From: DATCKG01 sp036562385
Lineage (GTDB): Bacteria; Bacillota; Sulfobacillia; Symbiobacteriales; Symbiobacteriaceae
Assembly: GCA_036562385.1 (NCBI GenBank)
Contig: DATCKG010000081.1
Coordinates: 1 to 28,110, forward strand
Reading direction: 5' to 3'
Length of the DNA: 28,110 nucleotides
Under the pieces are notes generated by a model that did no database searches, was not told the DNA's origin, and was given only the letters and a program-made list of their open reading frames with translations. Of the stretch, positions 1 to 7,343 are shown piece by piece. Made by a program: the position numbers and the translations under genes. How positions within the stretch are numbered: the stretch's first letter is position 1; each line of letters begins with the position of its first letter.

Positions 1-421
1 CGATAGCCTGCGCGTCGAATTTGCCAAGATCGGACGAAGTGGACAGCACGAAAGTACGTTCTCCATCCTGTCCAGGTTCCACTCTCGTGACGATTGCGGG
101 CCACGAGCCATTCAGCATGTGAAGCAGCCGCCAGGCGTCGCCGGTGGCGTCGCTTTCGTCCTCGGCCGACCAGCGTCCCATATCGACGGTAAGGGCTACC
201 GCATGTTCCCCATTTGTCCGGCGGGGAGGCCTGAGCCAGTGCCAGCGGACCTGCACCTCCACCTGCTGGGGGGCGCTTTCCTCCTCAGCCGGCAGTTCCT
301 GGACGCTTACGACTTCCAGCCTCACGTCTTCCGAACGGGGTCCGGCAGGCCACAGGACCATTGCCACCATGAGGGCCGCCAGCAAGAGGGCGAGGTTCCA
401 CTCGTACCAGCACACTTTCAT
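1..421 (-). CDS. Membrane-anchored protein of unknown function, partial (runs off left edge)
   Basis: The gene starts at an ATG whose last bases overlap the TGA of the upstream membrane protein gene (ATGA overlap), so the two are translationally coupled. About 140 residues are visible before the window ends. Residues ~8-26 (WNLALLLAALMVAMVLWPA) form one hydrophobic segment, a signal anchor or uncleaved signal peptide. The rest is soluble, rich in Glu and Arg, and would lie outside the membrane. No family was recognised. The coupling suggests it works with its membrane partner. The reading frame and start are well supported; the function is unknown. Confidence 0.7.
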   Translation of the reverse strand, partial: MKVCWYEWNLALLLAALMVAMVLWPAGPRSEDVRLEVVSVQELPAEEESAPQQVEVQVRWHWLRPPRRTNGEHAVALTVDMGRWSAEDESDATGDAWRLLHMLNGSWPAIVTRVEPGQDGERTFVLSTSSDLGKFDAQAI

Positions 422-1815
422 GGCGCATTCTCCTCCACCGGTATCGGATTCCCCTCGGCGTCAAGATAGCGAACCTGATACAGGCTTGCCGGTCTGATCG
501 AGGTAAGCTCTTCGGGAATCCGGATGATGAAGAAGGGATCCTTGGGGGAGAGCGTGTGCCGCAGGCCGAAGACCTCGACGGCAGCAATGCGGTCGTCTGT
601 TACTTCGCCGAACAGCAATTCCTCCCGGGTGTTCGGGTCGGTGGCGGTGGTAATGCGGGCCGGCTTCGGGCCGAGTCTTACACGTGTCCCCCAATCGTCA
701 TTCCACCAGAGTCGCTTCCAGCCGAACCGGTTTCGGGCCAGTTCCGCGATGCGCGTAGTCTCCGTATTGATCCGATAAAGGACCAGTTCCGTCCTACCGT
801 TGTCCTGGGGTTCAACCTTGACGATTTGGAAAGGATCCTTCTCCAGCGCAAGTTCCCGGGTCACGCGGTAGCCCTCCCACTGTCGGGCGAGGCCGAAGGC
901 CGCTGCTGCCATCAGCAAGGCGCCGGCCAGGGTTGCCCACCAACGGCGAGAAACCGGCTCCGGGTTTGCCCGGGGCTCCTCGGCCGGCGGGCTGAGGTAG
1001 AGGGCTGTAGCGGCAGCGATCAACATGGTCCCCACGAAGGGGTAGATGAGCAGGCCCACCAACATCGGCTTCCCCAGCAGAACCCAGATGGCATGGCAGA
1101 TCAGTGTGGTCAAGAGCGTGCGCCACGCCCAGCCGAGCCAGCGGAACGGCCAGAATTCGGACCAGAGCGCCCCGGGCGCTTCCTGCAAAGCGGCGATCAA
1201 GGATCGGTCCCCTGCGGCGATGACCAAGGGCAGGAGCGGGTAGGCCAGAAGCCAGATCACACGCAGGCCGGCCAGCCCGCCCATTTCGCTGGCCGGGGTG
1301 ATCGCGTAGGCGATATTCCAAAGGAGGAAGATCACGTACAGGCGGGGCGTGGCCCGCAGGGTGCGTAGCAGCGCCTCACGCCAGATCGGGCGGCCCTGGG
1401 TGACCACTTGGGCGACCAGTATCAGGAACAAGGCCAGTGCCGCCGCGTACAGAAAAGGAACCAGGACGGCGCCGGCCACGGCTGCTCCAGTGGTCACAGC
1501 GATGGGAATCGCCAGCGACTCGGGCTGAATGGAGATTCCCATGTCGGTAACGCTGGGGAGCCAGGACGGGAAGAAGATTCGGATGAGTTCCTCTACTTGT
1601 GAGCTTGTACCGCCATACGTGTGCGCGTAGGACGCGGCGTGCCGGGCGGATTCGTACATCTGGACCAGGTGATCAGAACCCGACACGTACCCCAGCGGGA
1701 TTTTGGCCCAGGCGAGGGCGACTTGGATCAGGTTGAATGCCAGGGGAATCAGGGCAAGCCAGGGATGCCTGCCGATAGCCTGGAGCCCCCGCTGCCAAGC
1801 TTGTTTGACTGTCAA
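418..1815 (-). CDS. Polytopic membrane protein with C-terminal extracytoplasmic domain, unknown function
   Basis: About 465 residues from a TTG start (MTVKQAWQRG...), preceded by AAGGA 12 bases upstream. The frame stays open farther upstream, but that extension is Cys- and Ser-rich and lacks a ribosome site, so the shorter start is preferred. Hydrophobic stretches occur near WLALIPLAFNLIQVALAW, a long Ala/Val/Leu-rich segment (AVTTGAAVAGAVLVPFLYAA), YVIFLLWNIAYAI, VIWLLAYPLLPLVIAA, MLVGLLIYPFVGTMLIAAAT and WWATLAGALLMAAAAFGLA. That gives six or more membrane spans. About 150 residues of soluble C-terminal domain follow, with no recognised motif. It overlaps the next gene by 4 bases. It has no identifiable role and is probably specific to this lineage. 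Confidence 0.7.
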   Translation of the reverse strand: MTVKQAWQRGLQAIGRHPWLALIPLAFNLIQVALAWAKIPLGYVSGSDHLVQMYESARHAASYAHTYGGTSSQVEELIRIFFPSWLPSVTDMGISIQPESLAIPIAVTTGAAVAGAVLVPFLYAAALALFLILVAQVVTQGRPIWREALLRTLRATPRLYVIFLLWNIAYAITPASEMGGLAGLRVIWLLAYPLLPLVIAAGDRSLIAALQEAPGALWSEFWPFRWLGWAWRTLLTTLICHAIWVLLGKPMLVGLLIYPFVGTMLIAAATALYLSPPAEEPRANPEPVSRRWWATLAGALLMAAAAFGLARQWEGYRVTRELALEKDPFQIVKVEPQDNGRTELVLYRINTETTRIAELARNRFGWKRLWWNDDWGTRVRLGPKPARITTATDPNTREELLFGEVTDDRIAAVEVFGLRHTLSPKDPFFIIRIPEELTSIRPASLYQVRYLDAEGNPIPVEENAP

Positions 1816-1964
1816 GGCGGCATCACATCCTTCGGACGGGTTCTTGGTTTTACCATAACATAAAAAGAACCCTGAGAGGGCAGAAATGCGTGAATAAGCA
1901 AGAACGGACCCGGCCGGCAGGGATCTGCACGACCGGATCCGTAGGTGACAGCAGCAGGTTGTTA

Positions 1965-2972
1965 TCACAGGACGGCCTGCTGCTCGATTTCAAAGCCGAG
2001 ATCGGCGATCATCTGAAAATCAGCCTCCGGTGTCTGGCCGTCTGTCGTGAGGTAATCGCCCACAAAAATGGAGTTGGCGGCATAGAGACAGAGCGGCTGC
2101 AGGGAGCGAAGGTTCAGCTCCCGGCCGCCGGCGACCCGGATCTCCTTGGAGGGGTTGACGAACCGGACCATCGCCAGGAGCTTCAGGCACCGGCGCGGGT
2201 TCAGTTCCGAGAGATTCTCAAAGGGCGTACCCGGGATGGGCTCCAGGAAGTTCACGGGGATGGACTCGGGATCCACGCTGCGCAGGGCGAACGCCACATC
2301 GACGGCATCTTCGTCGGTTTCGCCCATGCCGAAGATGACGCCGGAGCAGGCGGAGATGCCGGCGCCCTTGGCCGTCTTCACCGTATTGACCCGATCCTGG
2401 TAGGTATGGGTGGTCACCACGTTGGGCGTATGGCGCTCACTGGTATTCAGGTTGTGATTGTACCGGTCCAGACCGGCTGCCCTCAGTTTCGCGGCCTGCG
2501 CTTCGGTCAGCAGACCCATGGAGAGGCAGACTTCGAGATTGTACTTCTGCTTGATCTCCCGTATCACTTCAGCCATCAGGTCGACCTGGCGGTCGGAGGG
2601 ACGGCGCCCGCTGCAGACGATGCAGTAGGTGGAGGCTTTCAGTTCCACCGCCCGCCGGGCACCTTCCAGGATGACCTCCCGGGACCTGAGGGGGTACTGT
2701 TCGATGTCGGCCTTTGAAATGCGGGACTGCGAACAGTAATGGCAGTCCTCCTGGCACTGGCCGCTTCTGGCGTTGATCAGCATGTGAAGGCGCACCTTGT
2801 TCTGGAAATAGTGATAGCGAATGCGGTACGCCGCGGCCAAGAGATCCAGAACTTCCGTATCCGGCACCCGGAGCATGGCCAGCGCCTCTTCCCGGGTCAC
2901 GGCTTCCCCCTGCAGGACGCGCTCGGCCAGGTCGTACCAGTTTATCCTCTCTGTTAGCTGCACTTCCCCCAC
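1965..2972 (-). CDS. bioB: Biotin synthase
   Basis: Radical-SAM enzyme that inserts sulfur into dethiobiotin, the last step of biotin synthesis, in the cytoplasm. The radical-SAM cysteines are visible as C-QED-C-HY-C about residues 74-81. BioB hallmarks follow: ARSGQCQEDCHYCSQS, a later Cys-rich YCIVCSGRRPS, YNHNLNTS, and GGRELNLR near the C-terminus. At 335 residues it is of normal family length. Two GTG starts are possible. The outer one is given here; the inner one at 2963 has better spacing to AGAGGG. No other bio genes are nearby, so it is a single-gene unit. A BirA-type operator lies directly upstream, which implies repression by biotinylated BirA. Confidence 0.95.
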   Translation of the reverse strand: MGEVQLTERINWYDLAERVLQGEAVTREEALAMLRVPDTEVLDLLAAAYRIRYHYFQNKVRLHMLINARSGQCQEDCHYCSQSRISKADIEQYPLRSREVILEGARRAVELKASTYCIVCSGRRPSDRQVDLMAEVIREIKQKYNLEVCLSMGLLTEAQAAKLRAAGLDRYNHNLNTSERHTPNVVTTHTYQDRVNTVKTAKGAGISACSGVIFGMGETDEDAVDVAFALRSVDPESIPVNFLEPIPGTPFENLSELNPRRCLKLLAMVRFVNPSKEIRVAGGRELNLRSLQPLCLYAANSIFVGDYLTTDGQTPEADFQMIADLGFEIEQQAVL

Positions 2973-2986
2973 ACCCTCTGCTCACC

Positions 2987-3024
2987 AAAATGTTAACCAA
3001 AGTATACGGTATAATTAACATTTT
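2987..3024 (-). promoter_or_regulatory. BirA-type biotin operator over the bioB promoter
   Basis: A perfect 10-base inverted repeat, AAAATGTTAA and TTAACATTTT, is separated by 18 bases. The core TGTTAAC-N16-(A)TTAACA matches the known Gram-positive BirA box (TTGTTAAC-N14-16-GTTAACAA) with one mismatch. A -10-like TATACT on the minus strand (3001-3006) lies between the arms, and no convincing -35 is visible. Repressor bound here would cover the bioB start site. The palindrome is seen directly; BirA as the ligand is inferred from the half-site sequence and the gene it precedes. Confidence 0.8.
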
Positions 3025-3097
3025 AGGATGAAGGCGCTCGTCCGACAAGGGAGCGGTGACAAATAGCTTGCGGAAGCCGGCATCCTCTGCATCGAAC

Positions 3098-4498
3098 TTA
3101 ACGGAGCCTCCTTAGGACTACTCGCTCAGCACTTACAAACGGCAGATAGGGAGCGTGAGGAGGAGCGTAAAGCACGTCGCCAAGACGTTCATTCAGATGG
3201 AAACGAACACGGGCTGGCCGGGACGCGTCGGACCAGAAAACAGCCGCCTCATTGCCACCGTTCCAAATCACAAGCAGTTCGCGGCCATCCCGGGACTGCG
3301 CCTGGTACCAGGGGCCGGGCAACTGGGTCTGCTCGCCGCTCAGGTCAATGCTGAAGATCGGCGGCTGGGCCCCGGTCTTATCTGCCGGCGGCATGAACTG
3401 GAATCGATCGTTGCCAAGCCACTGCCCGAGATGGACGCGTCCTTGAAAGGTGGCCAGTGGGCGAATCTCCCCGTCCGCCACCACCGCCAGTTGACCCGGT
3501 TTTGGCGGAGCCTGAGGATCCGGCGTTTCGCTCCAGATTTCCTCATTCAGAGCAAGGGCGATGTAGGTGCCGTCTGGTGAAAACTTCGCCTGGACCGAAA
3601 AGGTGCCGCCCAACGGGATCCGGACCGGGTCGTCGCGGCCATCCCAGATCCAGAGGTCGGTCAAGGGCGGATCATAGGGGGCATCGGCATAGGCAATGGC
3701 GGGTTTGAAAAGATCCAGCCAGGAACTCTGGCGAGGGCTTCCGGTGAACCAGAGAGCCCGCTTGCCGTCGGGCGACAGCGTTACGAAATGAGCATCCTCT
3801 TTGCTTAGAAGGCGCTTTTCGCCCTGAGGCGAGAGCGCCCAAAGCGGGCCGCCCTGCAGGCCCTCTACAGCCAGCACCTGACCGGTTGCCATCCTGCCGA
3901 CCAGGTACCCCCTGTCAATCAGCACAGCCTCGTCACTGCCGCCCAGTTTACCGGACACGATGGTGCCAACGCGATGCCCCTGCGTGGTTGTGCTCTGCCA
4001 TCGGTTGATCACGTAGTACGTGTCTTCCGGCCGGAGGTAGTGGATGACGGGGTAATCCAGGCCAAACCAGTGCAGCAACCGGTCTTCGCCGGTCGTAAGG
4101 TTGCGCAGCTTCAGGTTCCCGCCCTGCATCCAGAGGACTTCGGTCTCCGACCAGAAGACCGGTGGCTCATACGCGTCGAGGGATTCGATCGGCTTCAGGG
4201 AGGGCTCCTCCGTATTCAGGACGAACCACCCGGACTTGGATTCGATCAGCGCAGTCTTGCCCGACGGCGACCAGATGATGGACCACACGGCGGTCAGCCC
4301 GGTCAGTTCGAGGTCGTCTCCAACCTGCTTGACCCCGAGCCAAGGAGGTACTTCGGGTACCTCAGACTGGGTGGGAAGATCGGTACCGCTCTGGCTGGGG
4401 GAAGGTATCGGAGCAGCCGAATTGCAGCCAGGCAGCACCATGACAGCGATTAGGACAAGTACCACGAGTCGCCCCAGGCGCCTAAACAGTCCCTTCAT
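3098..4498 (-). CDS. Lipoprotein with TolB/WD40-like beta-propeller repeats
   Basis: About 466 residues from an ATG placed 7 bases after GGAGGT. Residues 1-25 are a lipoprotein signal (basic MKGLFRRLGR, hydrophobic core, lipobox LPGC with Cys25). A Pro/Ser-rich linker follows, so the protein should be anchored on the outer face of the membrane. The body has repeated propeller signatures: WSIIWSPSGKTALIE, VTLSPDGKRALWF and AKFSPDGTYIALAL. These are typical of TolB/DPP-IV-type blades. No catalytic triad is evident. It is probably a surface protein or a sensor/binding module; its ligand is unknown. It is transcribed away from the sigma-54 activator gene and shares a 289-base intergenic region with it. 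Confidence 0.8.
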   Translation of the reverse strand: MKGLFRRLGRLVVLVLIAVMVLPGCNSAAPIPSPSQSGTDLPTQSEVPEVPPWLGVKQVGDDLELTGLTAVWSIIWSPSGKTALIESKSGWFVLNTEEPSLKPIESLDAYEPPVFWSETEVLWMQGGNLKLRNLTTGEDRLLHWFGLDYPVIHYLRPEDTYYVINRWQSTTTQGHRVGTIVSGKLGGSDEAVLIDRGYLVGRMATGQVLAVEGLQGGPLWALSPQGEKRLLSKEDAHFVTLSPDGKRALWFTGSPRQSSWLDLFKPAIAYADAPYDPPLTDLWIWDGRDDPVRIPLGGTFSVQAKFSPDGTYIALALNEEIWSETPDPQAPPKPGQLAVVADGEIRPLATFQGRVHLGQWLGNDRFQFMPPADKTGAQPPIFSIDLSGEQTQLPGPWYQAQSRDGRELLVIWNGGNEAAVFWSDASRPARVRFHLNERLGDVLYAPPHAPYLPFVSAERVVLRRLR

Positions 4499-4543
4499 CG
4501 AAATCACCTCCGATTCTGGTTTCGTAAACTGTAACGATGATTT

Positions 4544-4576
4544 GGTCTTTTTGGTTACAAAGACCCCGAAAAGACC
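4544..4576. repeat. Triple AAAGACC half-site in a divergent intergenic region
   Basis: GGTCTTT (4544-4550) and AAAGACC (4559-4565) form a perfect 7-base dyad with an 8-base spacer. A second direct AAAGACC lies 11 bases farther on (4570-4576), on the same face of the helix. The cluster sits about 46-78 bases upstream of the lipoprotein start and about 210 bases before the sigma-54 activator gene. It is a candidate operator for either gene. No binding protein can be named. The rest of 4499-4787 shows only a short CCCC-TTT-GGGG hairpin. Confidence 0.4.
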
Positions 4577-4787
4577 GCGGGGATGTGTCCACCACTGGTT
4601 CAGCCTGCACCCCTTTGGGGAGGGCGAAGATGGGGCCCGGCTCCAAAACCGGTAGCGAAGAGGGGATATGCAAGCGGGCGCCCGGGTTCAAACCGGTCCG
4701 GTAGCCGTCGAGAGGGAATTGGGCTCCCCGCGAAGAACCATTATTGGGGTAGAATCCCAAATAGAGGGAGAAGGCAGACGAACCGCC

Positions 4788-6272
4788 ATGGAGGCAAGAC
4801 CCTGTGTGCTGGTCGCAGCCGGTGCTACAGCCCTGCGCTCCCGGCTGGCGGAAATGGTCTCGGCGCGCGGCTGCCGTATCCTGGATGCGGCCACCGGCGG
4901 AGAGGCCCTTCGGGCCGGCGAAGGCGCCGATGTGGCCGTTGTAAGCCTGGACGTGCCGGATGTGAGCGGCTTGCGGTTGGTGGAGCAGTTTCGGCAGCGC
5001 TACCCGGACTGTCCCATGATCGTGCTGGTGGCGCCGGAGGCGGTGCAGGACGCGGTACAGGCGGTACGGCTGGGGGCGGAAGAGGTGGTGCCCACTCCCC
5101 TCCAAGAATCTGCATCCCTGGAGCAGGCGCTTGACCGGATCCTGGACCGTTGTCAAAGGAGTCACCGCCCATCAGAGGTGGCTGCCCTCGCTGCAGAGGT
5201 GGGCCTGGTTCTGGGGATTAACCCCGCGATGTGGCGGACGGCCCAACTGGCGCACCGTGTGGCGGCCACACAGGTGAACGTGCTGATTCAGGGGGAGACG
5301 GGCACCGGCAAGGAGATGTTCGCCCGCTTTATCCACCGGGCCAGCAACCGGGCAGACCGGCCGTTTGTCGCGGTCAACTGCGGCGCCTTGCCGGAGAACC
5401 TCCTGGAAAGCGAGCTGTTCGGCCACGAGCGGGGGGCCTTTACCGGCGCCAACCAGACTCGCCGGGGGATCTTCGAGATTGCGGACAAGGGTACGCTGTT
5501 TCTGGACGAAGTGGGGGAAGCTAGCCACTCGGTCCAGGTCAAGCTCCTGCGGCTGTTGGAGACCCGCCGGTTCCGACGGGTGGGTGGAGAGCAGGAACTG
5601 AAAAGTGATGTGCGGATCATCGCGGCCACCAACGTGCCCCTGGAGGAGGCGGTCAAGGCCGGAAAGTTCCGCGCGGACCTGTTCTACCGCCTGGAGGTCG
5701 TTTCCTTACATCTGCCGCCCCTCCGGGAGCGGCCCGAGGATATCCCGGTGCTGGCGGACTATTTCCTGCGGAGGGCCGCGGGGAACGCTCCGGTGGAGCT
5801 TTCGCCCGAGGCGCTTTCGGCCCTTTGTTCGTACCACTGGCCGGGGAACGTGCGGGAACTGAACAACGCCATCACCCGGGCTGTGGCGATCGTGGGCCGC
5901 GGGGTGATCACACCGGAACACCTGCCGACCCGCATCCGGTCACAAGCCGAAAACGCCGGAGGAAGGGAACCGGCAGGGGAGCCGGCGGAGTGGCTGAGCC
6001 GCCTGGGCGGGGGCAGAGAACCGCCGCCGCCGGAGGTGGTTCTGGAGGCATGGATGGAGCGGTATCTGCGGTCGGTTGAGCAGGAGGAAATCTTGAACCT
6101 CGATGAACTGATGGGCCGGTGGGAGGACGCGGTGCACCAAGCCTCCCGCACGGTGATCCGCCGGGTCCTTTCGGATGTTCGCGGGGACCGGGAGGAGGCG
6201 GCCAGGCGCCTGGGCATCACGGTGCGGCGGCTGCGGTACCTGCTGAACGAAAAGCGGACGACGGCGGTATGA
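4788..6272 (+). CDS. Sigma-54-dependent transcriptional activator with degenerate receiver domain
   Basis: Bacterial enhancer-binding protein of ~494 residues that drives sigma-54 polymerase by ATP hydrolysis. Residues ~5-120 have the fold pattern of a response-regulator receiver. The acidic pair (VDDE in active receivers) reads VAAGA, the phospho-acceptor position is Ser53, and the conserved Thr and Lys are Val and Thr. The AAA+ domain (~140-375) is intact: Walker A GETGTGKE (169-176), sigma-54 contact loop GAFTGA (216-221), Walker B TLFLDE (Asp240-Glu241). A Pro-rich linker leads to a Fis-type helix-turn-helix at the end (REEAARRLGITVRRLRYLL). The chosen ATG matches the start of the receiver; an in-frame ATG at 4668 lacks family similarity. 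It lies beside hydrogenase operons with sigma-54 promoters, so it is probably their HoxA/HupR-like activator. No partner histidine kinase is present. Confidence 0.9.
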   Translation: MEARPCVLVAAGATALRSRLAEMVSARGCRILDAATGGEALRAGEGADVAVVSLDVPDVSGLRLVEQFRQRYPDCPMIVLVAPEAVQDAVQAVRLGAEEVVPTPLQESASLEQALDRILDRCQRSHRPSEVAALAAEVGLVLGINPAMWRTAQLAHRVAATQVNVLIQGETGTGKEMFARFIHRASNRADRPFVAVNCGALPENLLESELFGHERGAFTGANQTRRGIFEIADKGTLFLDEVGEASHSVQVKLLRLLETRRFRRVGGEQELKSDVRIIAATNVPLEEAVKAGKFRADLFYRLEVVSLHLPPLRERPEDIPVLADYFLRRAAGNAPVELSPEALSALCSYHWPGNVRELNNAITRAVAIVGRGVITPEHLPTRIRSQAENAGGREPAGEPAEWLSRLGGGREPPPPEVVLEAWMERYLRSVEQEEILNLDELMGRWEDAVHQASRTVIRRVLSDVRGDREEAARRLGITVRRLRYLLNEKRTTAV

Positions 6273-6296
6273 TGAGGGGAAACAGACGCAACAAGA

Positions 6297-6319
6297 ACCC
6301 CGGCCACCGCGGCCGGGGT
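6297..6319. terminator. Hairpin between convergent activator and TPR genes
   Basis: A perfect 9-base stem (ACCCCGGCC / GGCCGGGGT) with a 5-base loop lies between the two convergent genes. The minus-strand tail reads TTCTTGTT, which is weakly U-rich; the plus-strand tail is not. It probably terminates the hupSL operon and may also act for the activator gene. Confidence 0.65.
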
Positions 6320-6329
6320 CTGCGATTCC

Positions 6330-6884
6330 CTATTCGGTGATGGACGCCAGATACCGTTCAAACTGCGGCTCCAGCACCGCTGCCCGGCGAAGGGCCAGGA
6401 GAGCGGCGGCTTCGGCCTGCTGAGCCTTTTCCCGATCACCCATGGCTGCCAGGTATTGGGCGTACTCCCGGGTGCACACACCCAGGTTGTAATGGGCGGC
6501 GGCATCGAGGGGGCGAATCACCGTCGCGGCCCGCAGGCAGATGAGTCCTTCTTTGAATTGGCCCGCGGCGGCCCGCTCCACGCCCTGCTCCGTGAGATAC
6601 GCCGTGATCTCTGGCTGCCAGATCTCCAGGAACTGGGCATAGAGGGTGACGTGGCTTCCTACCGGGGCATGGGCCAGCACGTAGACCATCGCTTCGGCCA
6701 CGGCTGCCCAGTCGACCCCTTCGTCGCTGATGGCGGTGTCCACCTCATCCGCAAAGAAGGGAATCTCCGTGCCTGGCGGGAGGCGGTACTCGCCGATGCC
6801 CAGTTCCACTCCGGGCGCCGGCAGGGCGAAGACGATCCGCTGCTGCCAGTTCTCCTCCAGCAGGGAAGCCCAGGGGTCCGGCAC
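6330..6884 (-). CDS. TPR-like protein, last gene of the hydrogenase structural operon
   Basis: About 184 residues from a GTG start, 6 bases after AGGAGG. The C-terminal half is helical with tetratricopeptide-like spacing: AAAGQFKEGLICLRAATVIRPLDAAAHYNLGVCTREYAQYLAAMG, then a third helix pair ending RRAAVLEPQFERYL. The N-terminal half (~1-85) has no recognised motif. There is no signal peptide or membrane segment, so it should be cytoplasmic. It follows the integrase-like gene by 27 bases and ends at the operon terminator. The context suggests a scaffold or chaperone for the hydrogenase subunits, but this is inference; TPR modules mediate many kinds of protein contact. Confidence 0.75.
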   Translation of the reverse strand: MPDPWASLLEENWQQRIVFALPAPGVELGIGEYRLPPGTEIPFFADEVDTAISDEGVDWAAVAEAMVYVLAHAPVGSHVTLYAQFLEIWQPEITAYLTEQGVERAAAGQFKEGLICLRAATVIRPLDAAAHYNLGVCTREYAQYLAAMGDREKAQQAEAAALLALRRAAVLEPQFERYLASITE

Positions 6885-6911
6885 GGCGCACCTCCTTTCC
6901 CGCTGTCCTGC

Positions 6912-7331
6912 CTACTCCGGCAGGTCCGTGTCCAGGGGCACGAACACGCCTGCCCGAGTCTCCGGCGGCGGCCACCGGTGGTAGATGAGCATGCTCAGGG
7001 CCTGACCTTCCCGGGTCAGGGGCTCCAGATCGGCCCCCAGGTCAGGAATGCCCCGGTGAGCGGCGGCCCAGGCGAAGAAGGCCTTGAGCGTCAGGAGCCG
7101 CCGCTCCAGGGCCGCGGTGTTGGCGCCTTCCCGGGCGCAGGCGTACAGGTAAAATTCCACCACTTCCGCCGAGAGGTCCTCCGGCGCCAGTTCGGTGGCA
7201 GCCAGGAAGTCCCGGAACTCCGTAAGCAGCGGTCCGGCCGACTCCGGCGAAAGCAGGGCGGGCTTACCCGTCAGTTCGGCCAGAAATTCCGTCCGCAGGG
7301 CATCAAACCGCTCAGCCAGGGTCGGCGCCAC
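6912..7331 (-). CDS. Small protein resembling a tyrosine-recombinase core-binding (SAM-like) domain, no catalytic domain
   Basis: About 139 residues from a GTG start, 7 bases after AAGGAGG and 12 bases after hupL. Residues ~30-105 read like the N-terminal four-helix domain of XerC/D-type integrases: an LLTEFRDFLAATEL helix, EDLSAEVVEFYLYACAREGAN, then ALERRLLTLKAFFAWAAAHRGIPD. The last part is the LxALRxFFxW...GxIxxNPA signature of that domain. The catalytic R-H-R-Y domain is absent and the tail (~110-139) is Pro-rich. It is clearly related to the first gene of the hyp operon (shared YLYxxAxxGANxxxLxxxxxxLKxxFAWxAAxxGIxD). The function is unknown. A hydrogenase-dedicated assembly or regulatory role is inferred only from the operon position. 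Confidence 0.75.
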   Translation of the reverse strand: MAPTLAERFDALRTEFLAELTGKPALLSPESAGPLLTEFRDFLAATELAPEDLSAEVVEFYLYACAREGANTAALERRLLTLKAFFAWAAAHRGIPDLGADLEPLTREGQALSMLIYHRWPPPETRAGVFVPLDTDLPE

Positions 7332-7343
7332 GCTTTCGCCTCC

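Noticed and set aside
4685..4694. tRNA T-arm-like GGTTCAAACC, and GGTTCGAACC at 23511-23520 and 27772-27781
   Set aside because: No acceptor, D or anticodon arms surround any of them; the latter two lie inside conserved coding sequence.
4668..4787. A 40-residue N-terminal extension of the sigma-54 activator
   Set aside because: The frame is open from an ATG at 4668, but the sequence has no similarity to receiver domains, and the fold pattern starts at the inner ATG.
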